Source of the DNA: Archangium lipolyticum
GTDB taxonomy: Bacteria; Myxococcota; Myxococcia; Myxococcales; Myxococcaceae
Length of the DNA: 64,000 bases
Assembly: GCF_024623785.1 (NCBI RefSeq)
Contig: NZ_JANKBZ010000011.1
Coordinates: 248,001-312,000 of the forward strand
Direction: 5' to 3'
Positions 34,644 to 44,903 of this stretch are shown piece by piece. How positions within the stretch are numbered: the stretch's first letter is position 1; every line of letters begins with the position of its first letter. The translations under genes were made by a program, and so were the position numbers. The notes beneath the pieces are model-generated. The model did not search any database, was not told where the DNA came from, and worked only from the letters and a program-made list of their open reading frames with translations.

Positions 34644-34774
34644 CGTCACCGAGGGGCAGCCCGGCGGACAGGCGCCACCCTCCCCCTCGGCCAGACGAGG
34701 CATCACGTTGTCAGCGGGCGCGTCGTGGGCACCTTGCACACGGACAAAGGCATCCCTCTTCCAAGGAGGCGCTC

Positions 34775-35356
34775 ATGGCGCGCATCGCATTCATCGTGGA
34801 CAAGGATTTCGAGGACTCGGAGTTCCGGGTGCCCTACGACCAGGTGAAGCAGGCCGGGCACGAGCCCGTCATCATCGGTCTGGAAGCCGGCAAGGAGCTC
34901 CAGGGCAAGAAGGGCAAGGAGACGATCCGCGCCGACAAGGCGATCCAGGACGTGCGGGCGGAGGACTTCGCCGCGCTGGTGATTCCGGGAGGCTACTCAC
35001 CGGACCACCTGCGCATGGACTCCCGGATGGTCGGCTTCGTGCGGGACTTCTTCAAGGCGGACAAGCCCATCGCCGCCATCTGTCACGCGCCGTGGATGCT
35101 CGTGGAGGCGGACATCGCGGACGGACGCACGGTCACCTCATTCCCTTCCATCAAGACGGACCTGCTCAACGCGGGGGCGCGCTGGGTGGATCGCGAAGTG
35201 GTGGAGGACGGCAACCTCATCACCTCGCGCAAGCCGGATGACTTGAAGGCCTTCTGCGCCGCGCTGCTGCGCCAGGTGGACCAGGGCATCGCCTCGCGCC
35301 TCGAGTCTCCCCTGGCCGCCCAGTCCACCGCGGCTCCACCGCCCTCGGTGCATTGA
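34775..35356 (+). CDS. PfpI/DJ-1 family protein (protease or deglycase)
   Basis: A 193-residue protein with a strong Shine-Dalgarno (AAGGAGG, 34763-34769) before the ATG. It has the type 1 glutamine amidotransferase-like fold of PfpI: FIVDKDFEDSEFRVPYD (early Glu), ALVIPGGYSPDHLR, and the nucleophile elbow AICHAPWML with C103-H104. Roles known for the family are stress-related deglycation/chaperone or peptidase activity. The C-terminal ~25 residues are a low-complexity extension (QSTAAPPPSVH). No close operon partner. Confidence 0.92.
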   Translation: MARIAFIVDKDFEDSEFRVPYDQVKQAGHEPVIIGLEAGKELQGKKGKETIRADKAIQDVRAEDFAALVIPGGYSPDHLRMDSRMVGFVRDFFKADKPIAAICHAPWMLVEADIADGRTVTSFPSIKTDLLNAGARWVDREVVEDGNLITSRKPDDLKAFCAALLRQVDQGIASRLESPLAAQSTAAPPPSVH

Positions 35357-35549
35357 GGCCAGGAGGGAGGGGTAGTGCACCTCGGCGAAGACACCGCCGG
35401 GGCCCAGCGCGTACTTGAGGGCCTGACACGCCCCGGTCCGCCGGGCTGGTCAGAGAGAGGCTGGGCCGACTTTGTGATGTCCTCACCGTGTTGCAGATTA
35501 GATTCATGTAGCGAGGAGGTGTCTCGTCACAAGGGGAGCAGGGAAGCCC

Positions 35550-37874
35550 ATGTCGACAGTCGACGGGCAAGGACGTGAGGCAAGAAGAAAGCCCTCCGTC
35601 CCCTCCTTTCCCAAGCTGCTCGTCCTGGTAGGGGCCAGCCTTCACGCCACGCTGATCGTCGACAGCCAGGGTCGGATCGTCCGGGTGGACAACACCCTGG
35701 CCCCCGCCGGAGGGTGGGAGCTCGAAGCGCCGCTCGAAGGACGGACCCTCGAGGAGGTGCTCCACCACCACCCCTGGCTCACCCATGCCCTCCGGACGGC
35801 CCTCACCGGACAGGAGACGGCCTGCGAAGGCGGCGAGCCAGCCCGGCGGATGAGAGCCCTCGTGCTTCCCATCTTCGGAGACGACGGCCAGTGCCTGGGC
35901 GCCTGTGCCCGCCTGAGAGCGAGCGCCCCGCAACCCGAGACGGCCCACCACGAGGCACTGAAACAGGAGCTCACCCGGACCCAGCAACAGTACGAAGAGC
36001 TCCTCAACGCCCTGGACTGCATCGTCTGGGAAGCCGACGTGGGCTTCCGCTTCACCTTCGTCAACAAGCAGTCCGAACGCCTGCTCGGCTATTCCCCCCT
36101 CGAATGGATACAGGAGCCGGACTTCTGGGAGAACCACGTCCATCCCGAGGACCGAGGGTGGGCCCAGGCCTATTGCATGAAGGCCACCCGGGAGCGCAGG
36201 CCCTATGAGTTCGAGTACCGCATGGTGGCCACGGATGGACGCATCGTGTGGCTGCGGGCCCACGTCACGGTGCTCGTCGAGGAGGGACAGCCCCCGAAGC
36301 TCCGCGGCATCATGGTGGACGTCACCGAGCAGCGCCAGGCCCGGGAGAAGCTGGAGCGGACGGCCTCCCTGCTGCGCGCCACGTTCGACTCCATCGCGGA
36401 TGGCGTGATCGTGGTGGACACGAACCAGCGGCTCACCGCCTACAACAAGCGGTTCCAGCTGCTCTGGGGGCTCCCCGATGACGTCCTGCTGGTGAACATG
36501 GACATCGCGAAGTCGATCACCGTCGCCGCCCCCCTGCTCAAGGACCCGGAGCGGTTCATCCTGCGGCTCCAGGAGATGTTCGTGGTCTCCGAGCAGGTGT
36601 ACGTCGATACCATCGAGTTCCTCGATGGCCGCATCCTCGAGCTCACCTCGCTGCCCCAACGGATGGGAAGCACCATCATCGGACGCATCTGGAGCTACCG
36701 GGATGTCACGGAGGAGCGCCGCGGCAAGGCGGAGCAGGAGCGGTTGTTCGCGGCCGAGCAGAACGCGCGCGAGCAGCTGGAGGAGTCGTTCGCCCTGCTC
36801 GACACCTTCCTGAACAACGCGCCCATCGGACTGGGCTTCCTCAGCCGCGACCTGCGCTTCATCCGGACCAACGACGCGCTGGCCGCGCTCCATGGCAAGA
36901 CCCGGGAGGAGGAGGTGGGCCGGGAGCTCCGCGAGATGGCGCCGTACGTGGCGAACACCATCGAGCCCCTCATGCGCCAGGTCATGGAGACCGGTGAGCC
37001 CCTCATCGGACTGGACACGGCGCTCGAGGTCCCGGCCACCCCGGGCCAGTTGCGGTACTGGCGCGTCAGCTACTACCCCGTCCGGACGAAGAGCGGGAGG
37101 ATCGTGGGCGTCGGCGCCGTGGTCGTCGAGTTGACGCAGGAGCGCCGCGCGCAGGAGGAGCGGGAGCGGCTGCTGCGCGAGGCCCACGAGGCCATCCGGA
37201 TCCGGGATGACTTCCTCTCCATCGCCTCGCACGAGCTGAAGACCCCCCTCACGCCCATCAAGCTCCACTTGCAGAGGCTCGAGCAGCGGAGCGCCGCCGG
37301 GCAGCCCATCCCGCCCCAGCTCGCGCAGAAGGCACTCGCCCAGGTGGACCGGCTCACCGGGGTGATCTCCGACATGCTGGACTCCTCGCGGATCGAGGCG
37401 GGGCTGCTGGAGCTGGAGCGCGAGCCCCTGTCACTCCAGGAGCTCATCCGCGAGGTCCTGGCCGGCTTCCGCCCGCACTGTCTCCATCACCCGCTGGAGT
37501 ACGAGGAATGCGCGGAGGCGCTCGTCGTCCAGGGGGACTGGAGCCGGCTCGCGCAGGTGCTGACGAACCTGCTGGAGAACGCCCTCAAGTACAGCCCCCA
37601 GAAAGGGCCGATCCGCGTCACGCTCACCCGGAGCGGAGCGGAGGCGCTCGTCTCCGTCTCGGACTCCGGAATCGGCATCCCGGCGGACCAGCAGGCGCAC
37701 CTCTTCGAGCGCTTCTTCCGGGCCCGGAACGCCCCCGTGTCTGGCTTTGGCGGGTTGGGGCTCGGGCTCTACATCAGCCGGCACCTCGTCGAGCGTCACG
37801 GCGGCCGCATCTGGGTGGAGAGCGAGTCGGGCCAGGGCGCCACCTTCCGCTTCACCCTCCCGGTCCCCCCTTGA
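35550..37874 (+). CDS. Multi-PAS sensor histidine kinase
   Basis: A 774-residue soluble kinase. Four PAS-like regions precede the kinase core: about 25-125 (weak; LIVDSQGRIVRVDNTLA), about 150-275 (LLNALDCIVWEADVGFRFTF with the PAC-like DVTEQRQAR), about 285-410 (LRATFDSIADGVIVVDTNQR) and about 430-540 (LDTFLNNAPIGLGFLSRDLRF). HisKA follows with H561 in SIASHELKTPLTP, then an HATPase with LTNLLENALKYSP, DSGIGIP and GLGLGLYISRHLVE. There is no transmembrane segment and no receiver, so a separate response regulator, not encoded nearby, must exist. It converges on the potassium-system genes with a 7-base gap. Confidence 0.94.
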   Translation: MSTVDGQGREARRKPSVPSFPKLLVLVGASLHATLIVDSQGRIVRVDNTLAPAGGWELEAPLEGRTLEEVLHHHPWLTHALRTALTGQETACEGGEPARRMRALVLPIFGDDGQCLGACARLRASAPQPETAHHEALKQELTRTQQQYEELLNALDCIVWEADVGFRFTFVNKQSERLLGYSPLEWIQEPDFWENHVHPEDRGWAQAYCMKATRERRPYEFEYRMVATDGRIVWLRAHVTVLVEEGQPPKLRGIMVDVTEQRQAREKLERTASLLRATFDSIADGVIVVDTNQRLTAYNKRFQLLWGLPDDVLLVNMDIAKSITVAAPLLKDPERFILRLQEMFVVSEQVYVDTIEFLDGRILELTSLPQRMGSTIIGRIWSYRDVTEERRGKAEQERLFAAEQNAREQLEESFALLDTFLNNAPIGLGFLSRDLRFIRTNDALAALHGKTREEEVGRELREMAPYVANTIEPLMRQVMETGEPLIGLDTALEVPATPGQLRYWRVSYYPVRTKSGRIVGVGAVVVELTQERRAQEERERLLREAHEAIRIRDDFLSIASHELKTPLTPIKLHLQRLEQRSAAGQPIPPQLAQKALAQVDRLTGVISDMLDSSRIEAGLLELEREPLSLQELIREVLAGFRPHCLHHPLEYEECAEALVVQGDWSRLAQVLTNLLENALKYSPQKGPIRVTLTRSGAEALVSVSDSGIGIPADQQAHLFERFFRARNAPVSGFGGLGLGLYISRHLVERHGGRIWVESESGQGATFRFTLPVPP

Positions 37875-37881
37875 GGCGGGA

Positions 37882-38550
37882 CTACCGTTCCAAATCCCAC
37901 AGCCGGGCGAGTGACGCCACGCGCTCGCCCCGGCCCGCCACCAACAGGATGTCTCCCGCGTGCAGCATCGCCTCGGGGATGGGCTCGTTCACCACGCCCC
38001 GGTGCTGGATGGCGATGACGTTCAGCCCGTGCGTCTGCCTCAGCCTCATCTCCTGCAGACTCCTGCCCGCCGCATGCTCGGGCACCTTCAGCTCGGCCAG
38101 CGCGTAGCCATTGGGCAGCTCCGTGCTCGCCTGCATGCTCGAGTGCAGCAGCATCCTCGCCAGTTGCTCGCCCATCTCCGCTTCCGGGTACACCACGCGC
38201 GTGGCCCCCGCCAGCGAGAGGATCTTCCCCCGCTGCCAGCTCGAGGTGCGCACCACCACCGTCTTCACCCCCAACCCCTTGAGCACCGCGGTGCCCAGCA
38301 CCGCCGGCTCGAAGTCCTCCTCGCCCAACGCCACCACCGCCACCTCGGCCTTGGCCACCCCCAGCATGCGCATGGCCTCTTCCGAGGTGCAGTCCGCCCG
38401 CACCGCCTGCGCCACCACGTCCTTGAGCGCCTCCACCCGCTCCATCGAGAGGTCCACCGCCAACACCTCCCCCCCCGCCTCCGACAGGCGCCGCGCCACG
38501 TGCTCGCCGAACTGTCCCAGGCCCACCACCACGTACTTCTTCATCGTCAC
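37882..38550 (-). CDS. Trk/Ktr potassium uptake regulatory subunit (RCK)
   Basis: A 222-residue KtrA/TrkA-type gating protein. The N-terminal RCK Rossmann domain binds nucleotide through GLGQFGEHVARRL and a VLAVD acidic strand end. The C-terminal RCK_C domain is about 140-222 (YALAELKVPEHAAGRSLQEM ... GDILLVAGRGERV). A single RCK unit of this length fits KtrA rather than the duplicated E. coli TrkA. It starts 3 bases after the channel-subunit stop codon, so the two are co-translated. It would assemble as an octameric ring on the cytoplasmic face of the channel protein. Confidence 0.93.
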   Translation of the reverse strand: MTMKKYVVVGLGQFGEHVARRLSEAGGEVLAVDLSMERVEALKDVVAQAVRADCTSEEAMRMLGVAKAEVAVVALGEEDFEPAVLGTAVLKGLGVKTVVVRTSSWQRGKILSLAGATRVVYPEAEMGEQLARMLLHSSMQASTELPNGYALAELKVPEHAAGRSLQEMRLRQTHGLNVIAIQHRGVVNEPIPEAMLHAGDILLVAGRGERVASLARLWDLER

Positions 38551-38553
38551 TCC

Positions 38554-40347
38554 TCAGCCCACGACGATCTTGGTCGAGGGGTAGCTGTAGCTCGCGCGCG
38601 CCTTGGACAACCCCACCGCGAGCGCGAGGGTGAAGGGGCCCAGCCGCCCCACGAACATGGACGCGCACACCACCAGCTTGCCCAGGGCGGACAACTGCGG
38701 CGTCACCCCCGTGGACAGCCCCACGGTGCCGAAGGCGCTCACCGCCTCGAAGAGCAGGTCGCGGAACGGCAGGTGGGGCTCGGCGGCGAAGAGGAGGAAG
38801 GCCAGCCCGAAGAGCAGGCCGAAGGAGATGAGCGCCACCGCGCATGCCCGGTACACCGTGGCCGGGGGCACGCTGCGCCCCATCACCTCCACCTCCGAGC
38901 GGGTGTTGAGCAGGGCCCGGAAGGTGAAGGCCAGCACCGCCACCGTCGTCGTCTTCACCCCGCCCGCGGTGCCTCCCGGCGAGCCTCCGATGAACATCAG
39001 CACCAGGCACAGCAGCAACATGGGCGTGCCCAGCTTCGACAGATCCACCGAGTTGAAGCCCGCGGTGCGCAGGGACACGCTCTGGAAGAAGCTGGCCCAC
39101 AGCCGCTGTCCCAGCGAGAGCCCGGCCAGCGACTGGTTCCACTCCAGGGCGAGCCAGGCGAGCGCGCCCCCCACCACCAGCACCGCGCTGGTGAGGAGCA
39201 CCACGCGCGTATGCACCGGCAGGAAGCTCCAGGCACCGCGCGGGCCGCGCTCCCTCCACGTCTTCCAGTCCAGCAGCGAGGTGACGACGGGGAAGCCCAG
39301 GCCGCCCAGGGTGATGAGCGCCATCACCGTGAGGTTGACGCCGGGGCTGCCCACGAAGCGCATGAGGTTGTCCGGGTAGAGGCCGAAGCCGGCGTTGCAG
39401 AAGGCGCTCACCGCGTGGAACACGGCGTAGAAGGCCCGCTCGGAGGCGGTCAGCGGATGGCCGTCCGGGGCCAGCACCATGGACGGATAGAGGGCCAGCG
39501 CGCCCAGCACCTCCAGCGTCACCGTGATGAGGACCATGGAGTAGAGCATCCGCTGGAAGCCCAGCACCGTCTCCTCCTCGAGCAGTTCCTGCATGGCCCC
39601 CCGGGTCCGCGCCGAGAGCTGGCTGCGGAAGGCCAGGGCCAACGTGGTGGTAATGGTCATGATGCCCAGACCTCCCACCTGGATGAGCCCCAGGATCACC
39701 CATTGGCCAAAGGTGCTGAAGTAGCCGCCGGTGTCCACCACGGCGAGCCCCGTCACGCACGAGGCGCTGGTGGCGGTGAAGAGCGCCACCAGGAAGGGCG
39801 CGCCCATGCCGTCGCGCGTGGCCGCGGGGAACATCAACGCCAGCGTCCCCAGGGAGATGGTGAGCAGGAAGGACAGGCACAGCAGCGGCAGGGGCCGGCT
39901 CAGCAGGGCCTGGAGCACGGGCCTCGCGGGGCGCCAGGCCACCAGGTCGATGCACTCGCGCGCCAGCAGCCGCAGGGCCAGCAGGGTCGCCGAGGCCCGG
40001 GGACCCCCCGCCCCCAGCGAGAGCGCCGCTGGCACGGCGAAGAGCAGGTCCGGCCACCGGTGGCGCCACAAGCGCAGGCGGAAGGCCCAGGTGTCGCGCA
40101 CCAGTTCTCCGCAGAAGGTGGCCACCACCGCCCCGGCCAGCAGCGCCGCCACCAGTTCCCTCCAGGGGCCCGCCCTGCCGCGCACGGTGAACTCGAAGAG
40201 GATCAGGGCCACCACCGCGGCCCTGCTCATCCGGCGAGGCCAGTCACGAGACCGGGAGCGGCGGCGCGGCGCCTCGGGTGGAGGCGGCCGCGGGGGCAAC
40301 TCGGAGAGGGGCTCGGGCTTCGCTTGGGAAGGGGCTGCGGAGGTCAT
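38554..40347 (-). CDS. Trk/Ktr potassium transporter membrane subunit
   Basis: A 597-residue potassium-translocating membrane protein. The four pore-loop repeats with their selectivity glycines are visible: TSASCVTGLAV, SAFCNAGFGLYP, SLRTAGFNSVDL and SAFGTVGLSTGV. The first ~130 residues contain a Pro-rich cytoplasmic start and extra hydrophobic segments before the core, so it is longer than typical KtrB. It is followed directly by the RCK subunit gene. Together they form a complete potassium uptake system; whether Na+ or H+ coupled is not readable. Confidence 0.93.
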   Translation of the reverse strand: MTSAAPSQAKPEPLSELPPRPPPPEAPRRRSRSRDWPRRMSRAAVVALILFEFTVRGRAGPWRELVAALLAGAVVATFCGELVRDTWAFRLRLWRHRWPDLLFAVPAALSLGAGGPRASATLLALRLLARECIDLVAWRPARPVLQALLSRPLPLLCLSFLLTISLGTLALMFPAATRDGMGAPFLVALFTATSASCVTGLAVVDTGGYFSTFGQWVILGLIQVGGLGIMTITTTLALAFRSQLSARTRGAMQELLEEETVLGFQRMLYSMVLITVTLEVLGALALYPSMVLAPDGHPLTASERAFYAVFHAVSAFCNAGFGLYPDNLMRFVGSPGVNLTVMALITLGGLGFPVVTSLLDWKTWRERGPRGAWSFLPVHTRVVLLTSAVLVVGGALAWLALEWNQSLAGLSLGQRLWASFFQSVSLRTAGFNSVDLSKLGTPMLLLCLVLMFIGGSPGGTAGGVKTTTVAVLAFTFRALLNTRSEVEVMGRSVPPATVYRACAVALISFGLLFGLAFLLFAAEPHLPFRDLLFEAVSAFGTVGLSTGVTPQLSALGKLVVCASMFVGRLGPFTLALAVGLSKARASYSYPSTKIVVG

Positions 40348-40458
40348 CAGGGGGTGTGGGGCCGACGCGGCGGCTCAACCCTAGCACCTCGAATGAAGGC
40401 GGGAGAAACAAGGTGGAGCGCGGGTAGCACTGTCAGCAAACCCGATTCGAATTCGTGA

Positions 40459-40581
40459 GCTCCGGTCCTGCCTGGAGCGGGCTCGGGGCTCGGGCTTCCG
40501 TTCATCCAACCCATCCCCGGACAGAACGTGGTGGTGTTCGCGGCGACGGACGGCGTCTCCGGCATGGAGCCGTGGCGGTAG
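40459..40581 (+). pseudogene. Remnant of the 3' end of an ELWxxDGT-repeat protein gene
   Basis: Between the potassium genes and the ABC operon (a 360-base gap, 40348-40707), one frame reads [19 protein letters not shown] and then stops. This is the shape of the last repeat of ELWxxDGT/hyalin-like proteins, which are common large exported myxobacterial proteins. Upstream the frame is closed by a stop at 40456 and no start is present, so only about 40 residues remain. It is probably debris of a deleted gene. The rest of the gap shows no other coding pattern. Confidence 0.4.
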
Positions 40582-40707
40582 CTGCGCGTCACCGCTCGCG
40601 TTCTGACACCTTCGAGCGGCTCCGCTGGCGAGTAGCCGAACCCGCTTCGAAGTCGGAGGAGAGTCCGGATACGTTCCCGGCCCATCACATCGTTCGAGGG
40701 GAGTTCC

Positions 40708-41630
<923 letters not shown>

Positions 41631-41634
<4 letters not shown>

Positions 41635-42392
41635 ACCTGTATGCGATCCGCGCCATCTACCGGTTCGAGATGGCGCGCACCTTCCGCACGTTGATGCAGA
41701 GCATCGCCTCTCCGGTGCTGTCCACGTCGCTGTACTTCGTGGTGTTCGGCTCGGCGATCGGCTCGCGCATGGGGGAGATCAACGGCGTCAGCTACGGGGC
41801 CTTCATCATCCCCGGCCTGCTCATGCTGTCACTGCTGAACGAGAGCATCTCCAACGCCTCGTTCGGCATCTACATGCCGAGGTGGTCGGGCACCATCTAC
41901 GAGGTGCTGTCCGCGCCGGTGTCCTACGTCGAGGTGGTGATCGGCTACGTCGGCGCCGCGGCCACCAAGTCGGTGATGCTGGGGGTGTTGATCCTCACGA
42001 CGGCCCGGGTATTCGTGCCCTATGAAATCGCGCATCCGCTGTGGATGGCCTGCTTCCTGGTGCTGACCGCGGTGACCTTCAGCCTGTTCGGCTTCATCAT
42101 CGGCGTCTGGGCGGACGGCTTCGAGAAGCTGCAGGTCATCCCGCTGCTCGTCGTCACCCCGCTGACGTTCCTCGGGGGCGCCTTCTACTCGATCAACATG
42201 CTGCCGCCCGTCTGGCAGAAGATCACCCTGTTCAACCCGGTGGTGTATCTGGTCAGCGGCTTCCGCTGGAGCTTCTACGGCGCCTCCGACGTCAACGTCA
42301 CCATCAGCGTCGGCATGACCCTGGTCTTCCTCGTGCTGTGCCTGGCCGCCGTGCGGTGGATCTTCAAGACGGGCTACAAGCTGAAGTCCTGA
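41631..42392 (+). CDS. ABC-2 exporter permease, DrrB/YadH-like
   Basis: A 253-residue membrane protein with about six hydrophobic segments; ABC-2 features include [19 protein letters not shown] at the N-terminus, [17 protein letters not shown], and the late conserved block [22 protein letters not shown], followed by [12 protein letters not shown]. It starts inside the ATPase stop codon. A strong hairpin (42412-42440) follows the stop, so this is a two-gene operon. Confidence 0.92.
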
Positions 42393-42411
42393 GGCCCACG
42401 CCGTCTCAGGG

Positions 42412-42440
42412 GGGTCCGTGAAATTGCCATTCACGGACCC
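42412..42440. terminator. Bidirectional hairpin between ABC permease and pectate lyase
   Basis: An 11-bp perfect stem (GGGTCCGTGAA, 7-base loop, TTCACGGACCC) 19 bases after the permease stop and 27 bases after the convergent pectate lyase stop. No long T run follows on either strand, so it may act with Rho or as an mRNA stabiliser. Confidence 0.6.
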
Positions 42441-42467
42441 GGCCCTGTGCTGCCTGCTAGGCAGAGC

Positions 42468-43355
42468 TCACCAGCTCAACACGTCGGTCTTGGAAACGCG
42501 GCATGTGGTGGTATTCCACTGGCTCGCGCCGTCGTTGACCTTCTTCGACTCACCCTTGTGATCGGTGACGCCGATGAACTCCGTGCAGATCTTCGGCTTG
42601 TCCTTCGACGCGTTGTAGCCGCCCTTGACGAAGAGGTTGGTGATCGTGACGGTGTCCCCGTAGTTCTGGTTCGCGCCCGCGACGGCCGACTTGATGCCCT
42701 CGAGCTTGACGTTGTCGATGATCAGGTTGCGAGGACCACCGTTGTTCGTGCAGTCACCGCAGGAGCGCCAGAGCTTCCCGAAGTCGCTGATGTAGGAATT
42801 CTTGATGATGGTCTTGGAGTTGCCCTTGGCGTTGTGCTGGAACACCTTGTCACTGGCGTGCAGGGCGATCACGTGGTTGAGCGTCATCGTCGCCCCGTCC
42901 TTCGTGTTCGTCGCCGCGTCCTCGCAGACGTCCTCCCAGTAGACGTGGTCGAGCGTGCAGCTGCCCAGACAGACGATGCCATTGCCGGCGGCGAGACCGC
43001 CCGGGATGATGAGATTCTTGACGGTGACACCGTCCTCGACCTCGAACACCGTCTTCTGGTTTTCACCGTCGCACGAAGCGGTGTTGTTCACGCCAATCTT
43101 CTTGTTGGCGAAATCGTAGACATCCGAGCCACCGTTGGCGGCGTTCTTCAACCGGGTCGTGCTGGTCCTGATCTCGCCAGCGCCATTGCTGGGCGTCGGG
43201 ATCGTGGTCGAAATGGTCTCCAGCCCACCGACCTCCTCGCCCAGGAGCTCTCCGTTGCTCAGGGCCTCCTCTTCCGTCATCCCTCCGCACCCGCTTCCCA
43301 GAACACCCATCATGAGCAGAAAGGCAGGGGCACGCAGTTTCTTATGGGTGAACAT
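42468..43355 (-). CDS. PL3-family pectate lyase lipoprotein
   Basis: A 295-residue secreted enzyme that cleaves polygalacturonate by beta-elimination. It starts with a lipoprotein signal (APAFLLMMGVLGSGC). The mature protein carries a ~50-residue linker and then the PL3 beta-helix: CDGENQKTVFEVEDG, VTVKNLIIPG, IVCLGSCTLDHVYWEDVCEDAA, ASDKVFQHNAKGN and YISDFGKLWRSCGDC. The VYWEDVCEDA block with acidic residues for calcium binding is the family hallmark, and several cysteines are conserved. The lipobox suggests it is tethered to the cell surface, unusual for PL3 enzymes, which are normally released. Confidence 0.92.
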   Translation of the reverse strand: MFTHKKLRAPAFLLMMGVLGSGCGGMTEEEALSNGELLGEEVGGLETISTTIPTPSNGAGEIRTSTTRLKNAANGGSDVYDFANKKIGVNNTASCDGENQKTVFEVEDGVTVKNLIIPGGLAAGNGIVCLGSCTLDHVYWEDVCEDAATNTKDGATMTLNHVIALHASDKVFQHNAKGNSKTIIKNSYISDFGKLWRSCGDCTNNGGPRNLIIDNVKLEGIKSAVAGANQNYGDTVTITNLFVKGGYNASKDKPKICTEFIGVTDHKGESKKVNDGASQWNTTTCRVSKTDVLSW

Positions 43356-43542
43356 GGCGTCACATTTCCTTGTTTGTCTGATGGTCCGGGTTCATGGCAC
43401 GTCCAACTGATTCACATGCGGAATCAGGATTAACGCGCCTTGAACGCCTTCTGTGTACAAGGCATCAGACCGTGAATCCAATGGAATTCAATTCATCCCA
43501 GAAGATCTCGGGGTTCCTTGGAAATGAGTCTCACCCCTTCGA

Positions 43543-43567
43543 GCCGGGCCCTCTCACAGGGCCCGGC
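43543..43567 (-). terminator. Hairpin after the aminotransferase gene
   Basis: A perfect 10-bp stem GCCGGGCCCT / AGGGCCCGGC with a 5-base loop lies 11 bases beyond the aminotransferase stop codon. Its flank lacks a T tract, so termination strength is uncertain. Confidence 0.55.
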
Positions 43568-43578
43568 GGACGTCTCAC

Positions 43579-44865
43579 TCAGGCCGCGCTGGGGGCCTGG
43601 GCCTGCTGCAGGCACTCACGCATGGCCTCTTCGGCCATGTCGATGGTGTAGTCGATCTGCTCAACGGTATGCGCCGCGCAGATGAAGTTGAGATCGCGGC
43701 GCAGCAGGATGCCACGGCGCGCCATGCCGGCCTGGAAGGGCTGGGTGAGCTTCGCGTTCTCCACGGGGTTCTTGGAGAAGCGGAACAGGGGGATGGCGTC
43801 ATAGCCCAGGATGCGCAGCGGCGAGCCCACGCGCTCGGCCCGGGCGTTGATGCCCGTGGCGAGCCGCCGGCCCAGGTTCGCCAGGTGCTCGGTGAAGCCC
43901 GGCTCGCGGCTCACCTTGAGTACGGCCTCGCACACCGCCAGTGACAGGAGCTCGCCGCCGAACGTGGTGGACACCTGCAGGTCCGCCAGCTTGCTCAGGT
44001 ACTTCTCCGGCCCCGCCACCGCCGACAGGGGCATGCCCGCGGCGATTGCCTTGGACAGACAGACGAAGTCGGCGCGCACGTCGAAGAACTGCTGGGCGCC
44101 GCCCGGAGCCAGCCGGAAGCCGGTGATGACCTCGTCCTGGATGAGCAGCACGCCGTGCGCCGTGCACGTGGCGCGCAGCTTGTGCATGAACTCGCGGGTG
44201 AGGCAGCGGTTGAAGGGCACCGACAGCAGCACCGCCGCGAGCTGGTTCCCCGTCTGCTCGATGCGGGCGAGCAGCGCGGCCTCGTCCGGCTCCTCGAACA
44301 GCGGCATGCGCGTGGTGTACTGGGCCAGCACCGCGGGCACGCCCGGCGTGTCATACATGAAGTGATCGTGCCAGCCGTTGTATCCAATGGTGATGAGGTG
44401 CTCCTTGCCCGTGACGTAGCGCGCCAGACGCACCGCCGCCGACGTGGCATCCGCCCCCGTCTTGAAGAAGCGCGCCATCTCCGCGCCGGGGATCATCTCC
44501 ACCAGCGTCCGCGCGGCGCTCACCTCCCAGGCCGTGGGCAGCGAGTGCAGGAGCCCCTCCTCCAGGTGCTGGCGGATGGTGTCCACGACAGCCGGGTGGT
44601 TGTGGCCGAGCGAGCTCGCGCCCAGTCCACAGATGAAGTCGATGTACTGCTGGCCGTCCACGTCCTCCACCAGCGCGCCCTGCCCGCGGGCGAGGTAGAC
44701 CGGGAAGGAGCCGGGGGCGAACATCTCCGGCTTCTTCATCATCGTCTGGGTGAGACCGGGGACCAGCCGCTTCGCCTCGGCCAGCAGACGGTTGGAGTTG
44801 GTGAGATCCATCTTGCCCACGATGGGCCTGGGCAGAGACGGGTGCCTTTTCGCGTGTACGTCCAT
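43579..44865 (-). CDS. mxcL: Class III aminotransferase, GSA-aminomutase-like (MxcL-like)
   Basis: A 428-residue PLP enzyme from the ATG at 44865. Class III features: GALVEDVDGQQYIDFICGLGASSLGHNHP, RFFKTGADATSAAVRLAR, the aspartate in LLIQDEVITGFRL and the PLP lysine in VCLSKAIAAGMPLSAVAG. The layout resembles glutamate-1-semialdehyde aminomutase. The gene is not with heme genes but 38 bases behind an MFS exporter gene that has a Fur-box-like site, the setting of MxcL, which reductively aminates the myxochelin aldehyde to myxochelin B in Stigmatella. The siderophore role is inferred from family and context; a tetrapyrrole hemL function is the main alternative. Confidence 0.8.
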   Translation of the reverse strand: MDVHAKRHPSLPRPIVGKMDLTNSNRLLAEAKRLVPGLTQTMMKKPEMFAPGSFPVYLARGQGALVEDVDGQQYIDFICGLGASSLGHNHPAVVDTIRQHLEEGLLHSLPTAWEVSAARTLVEMIPGAEMARFFKTGADATSAAVRLARYVTGKEHLITIGYNGWHDHFMYDTPGVPAVLAQYTTRMPLFEEPDEAALLARIEQTGNQLAAVLLSVPFNRCLTREFMHKLRATCTAHGVLLIQDEVITGFRLAPGGAQQFFDVRADFVCLSKAIAAGMPLSAVAGPEKYLSKLADLQVSTTFGGELLSLAVCEAVLKVSREPGFTEHLANLGRRLATGINARAERVGSPLRILGYDAIPLFRFSKNPVENAKLTQPFQAGMARRGILLRRDLNFICAAHTVEQIDYTIDMAEEAMRECLQQAQAPSAA

Positions 44866-44903
44866 GGGATTCCTCGTCTGAGAGGGGACTGCGTTGGAAG
44901 AAC

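Noticed and set aside
35362-35430. Minus-strand peptide ALKYALGPGGVFAEVHYP between the PfpI gene and the PAS kinase
   Set aside because: It looks protein-like but is too short, has no start or motif I can name, and could be chance or an unrecognisable remnant.
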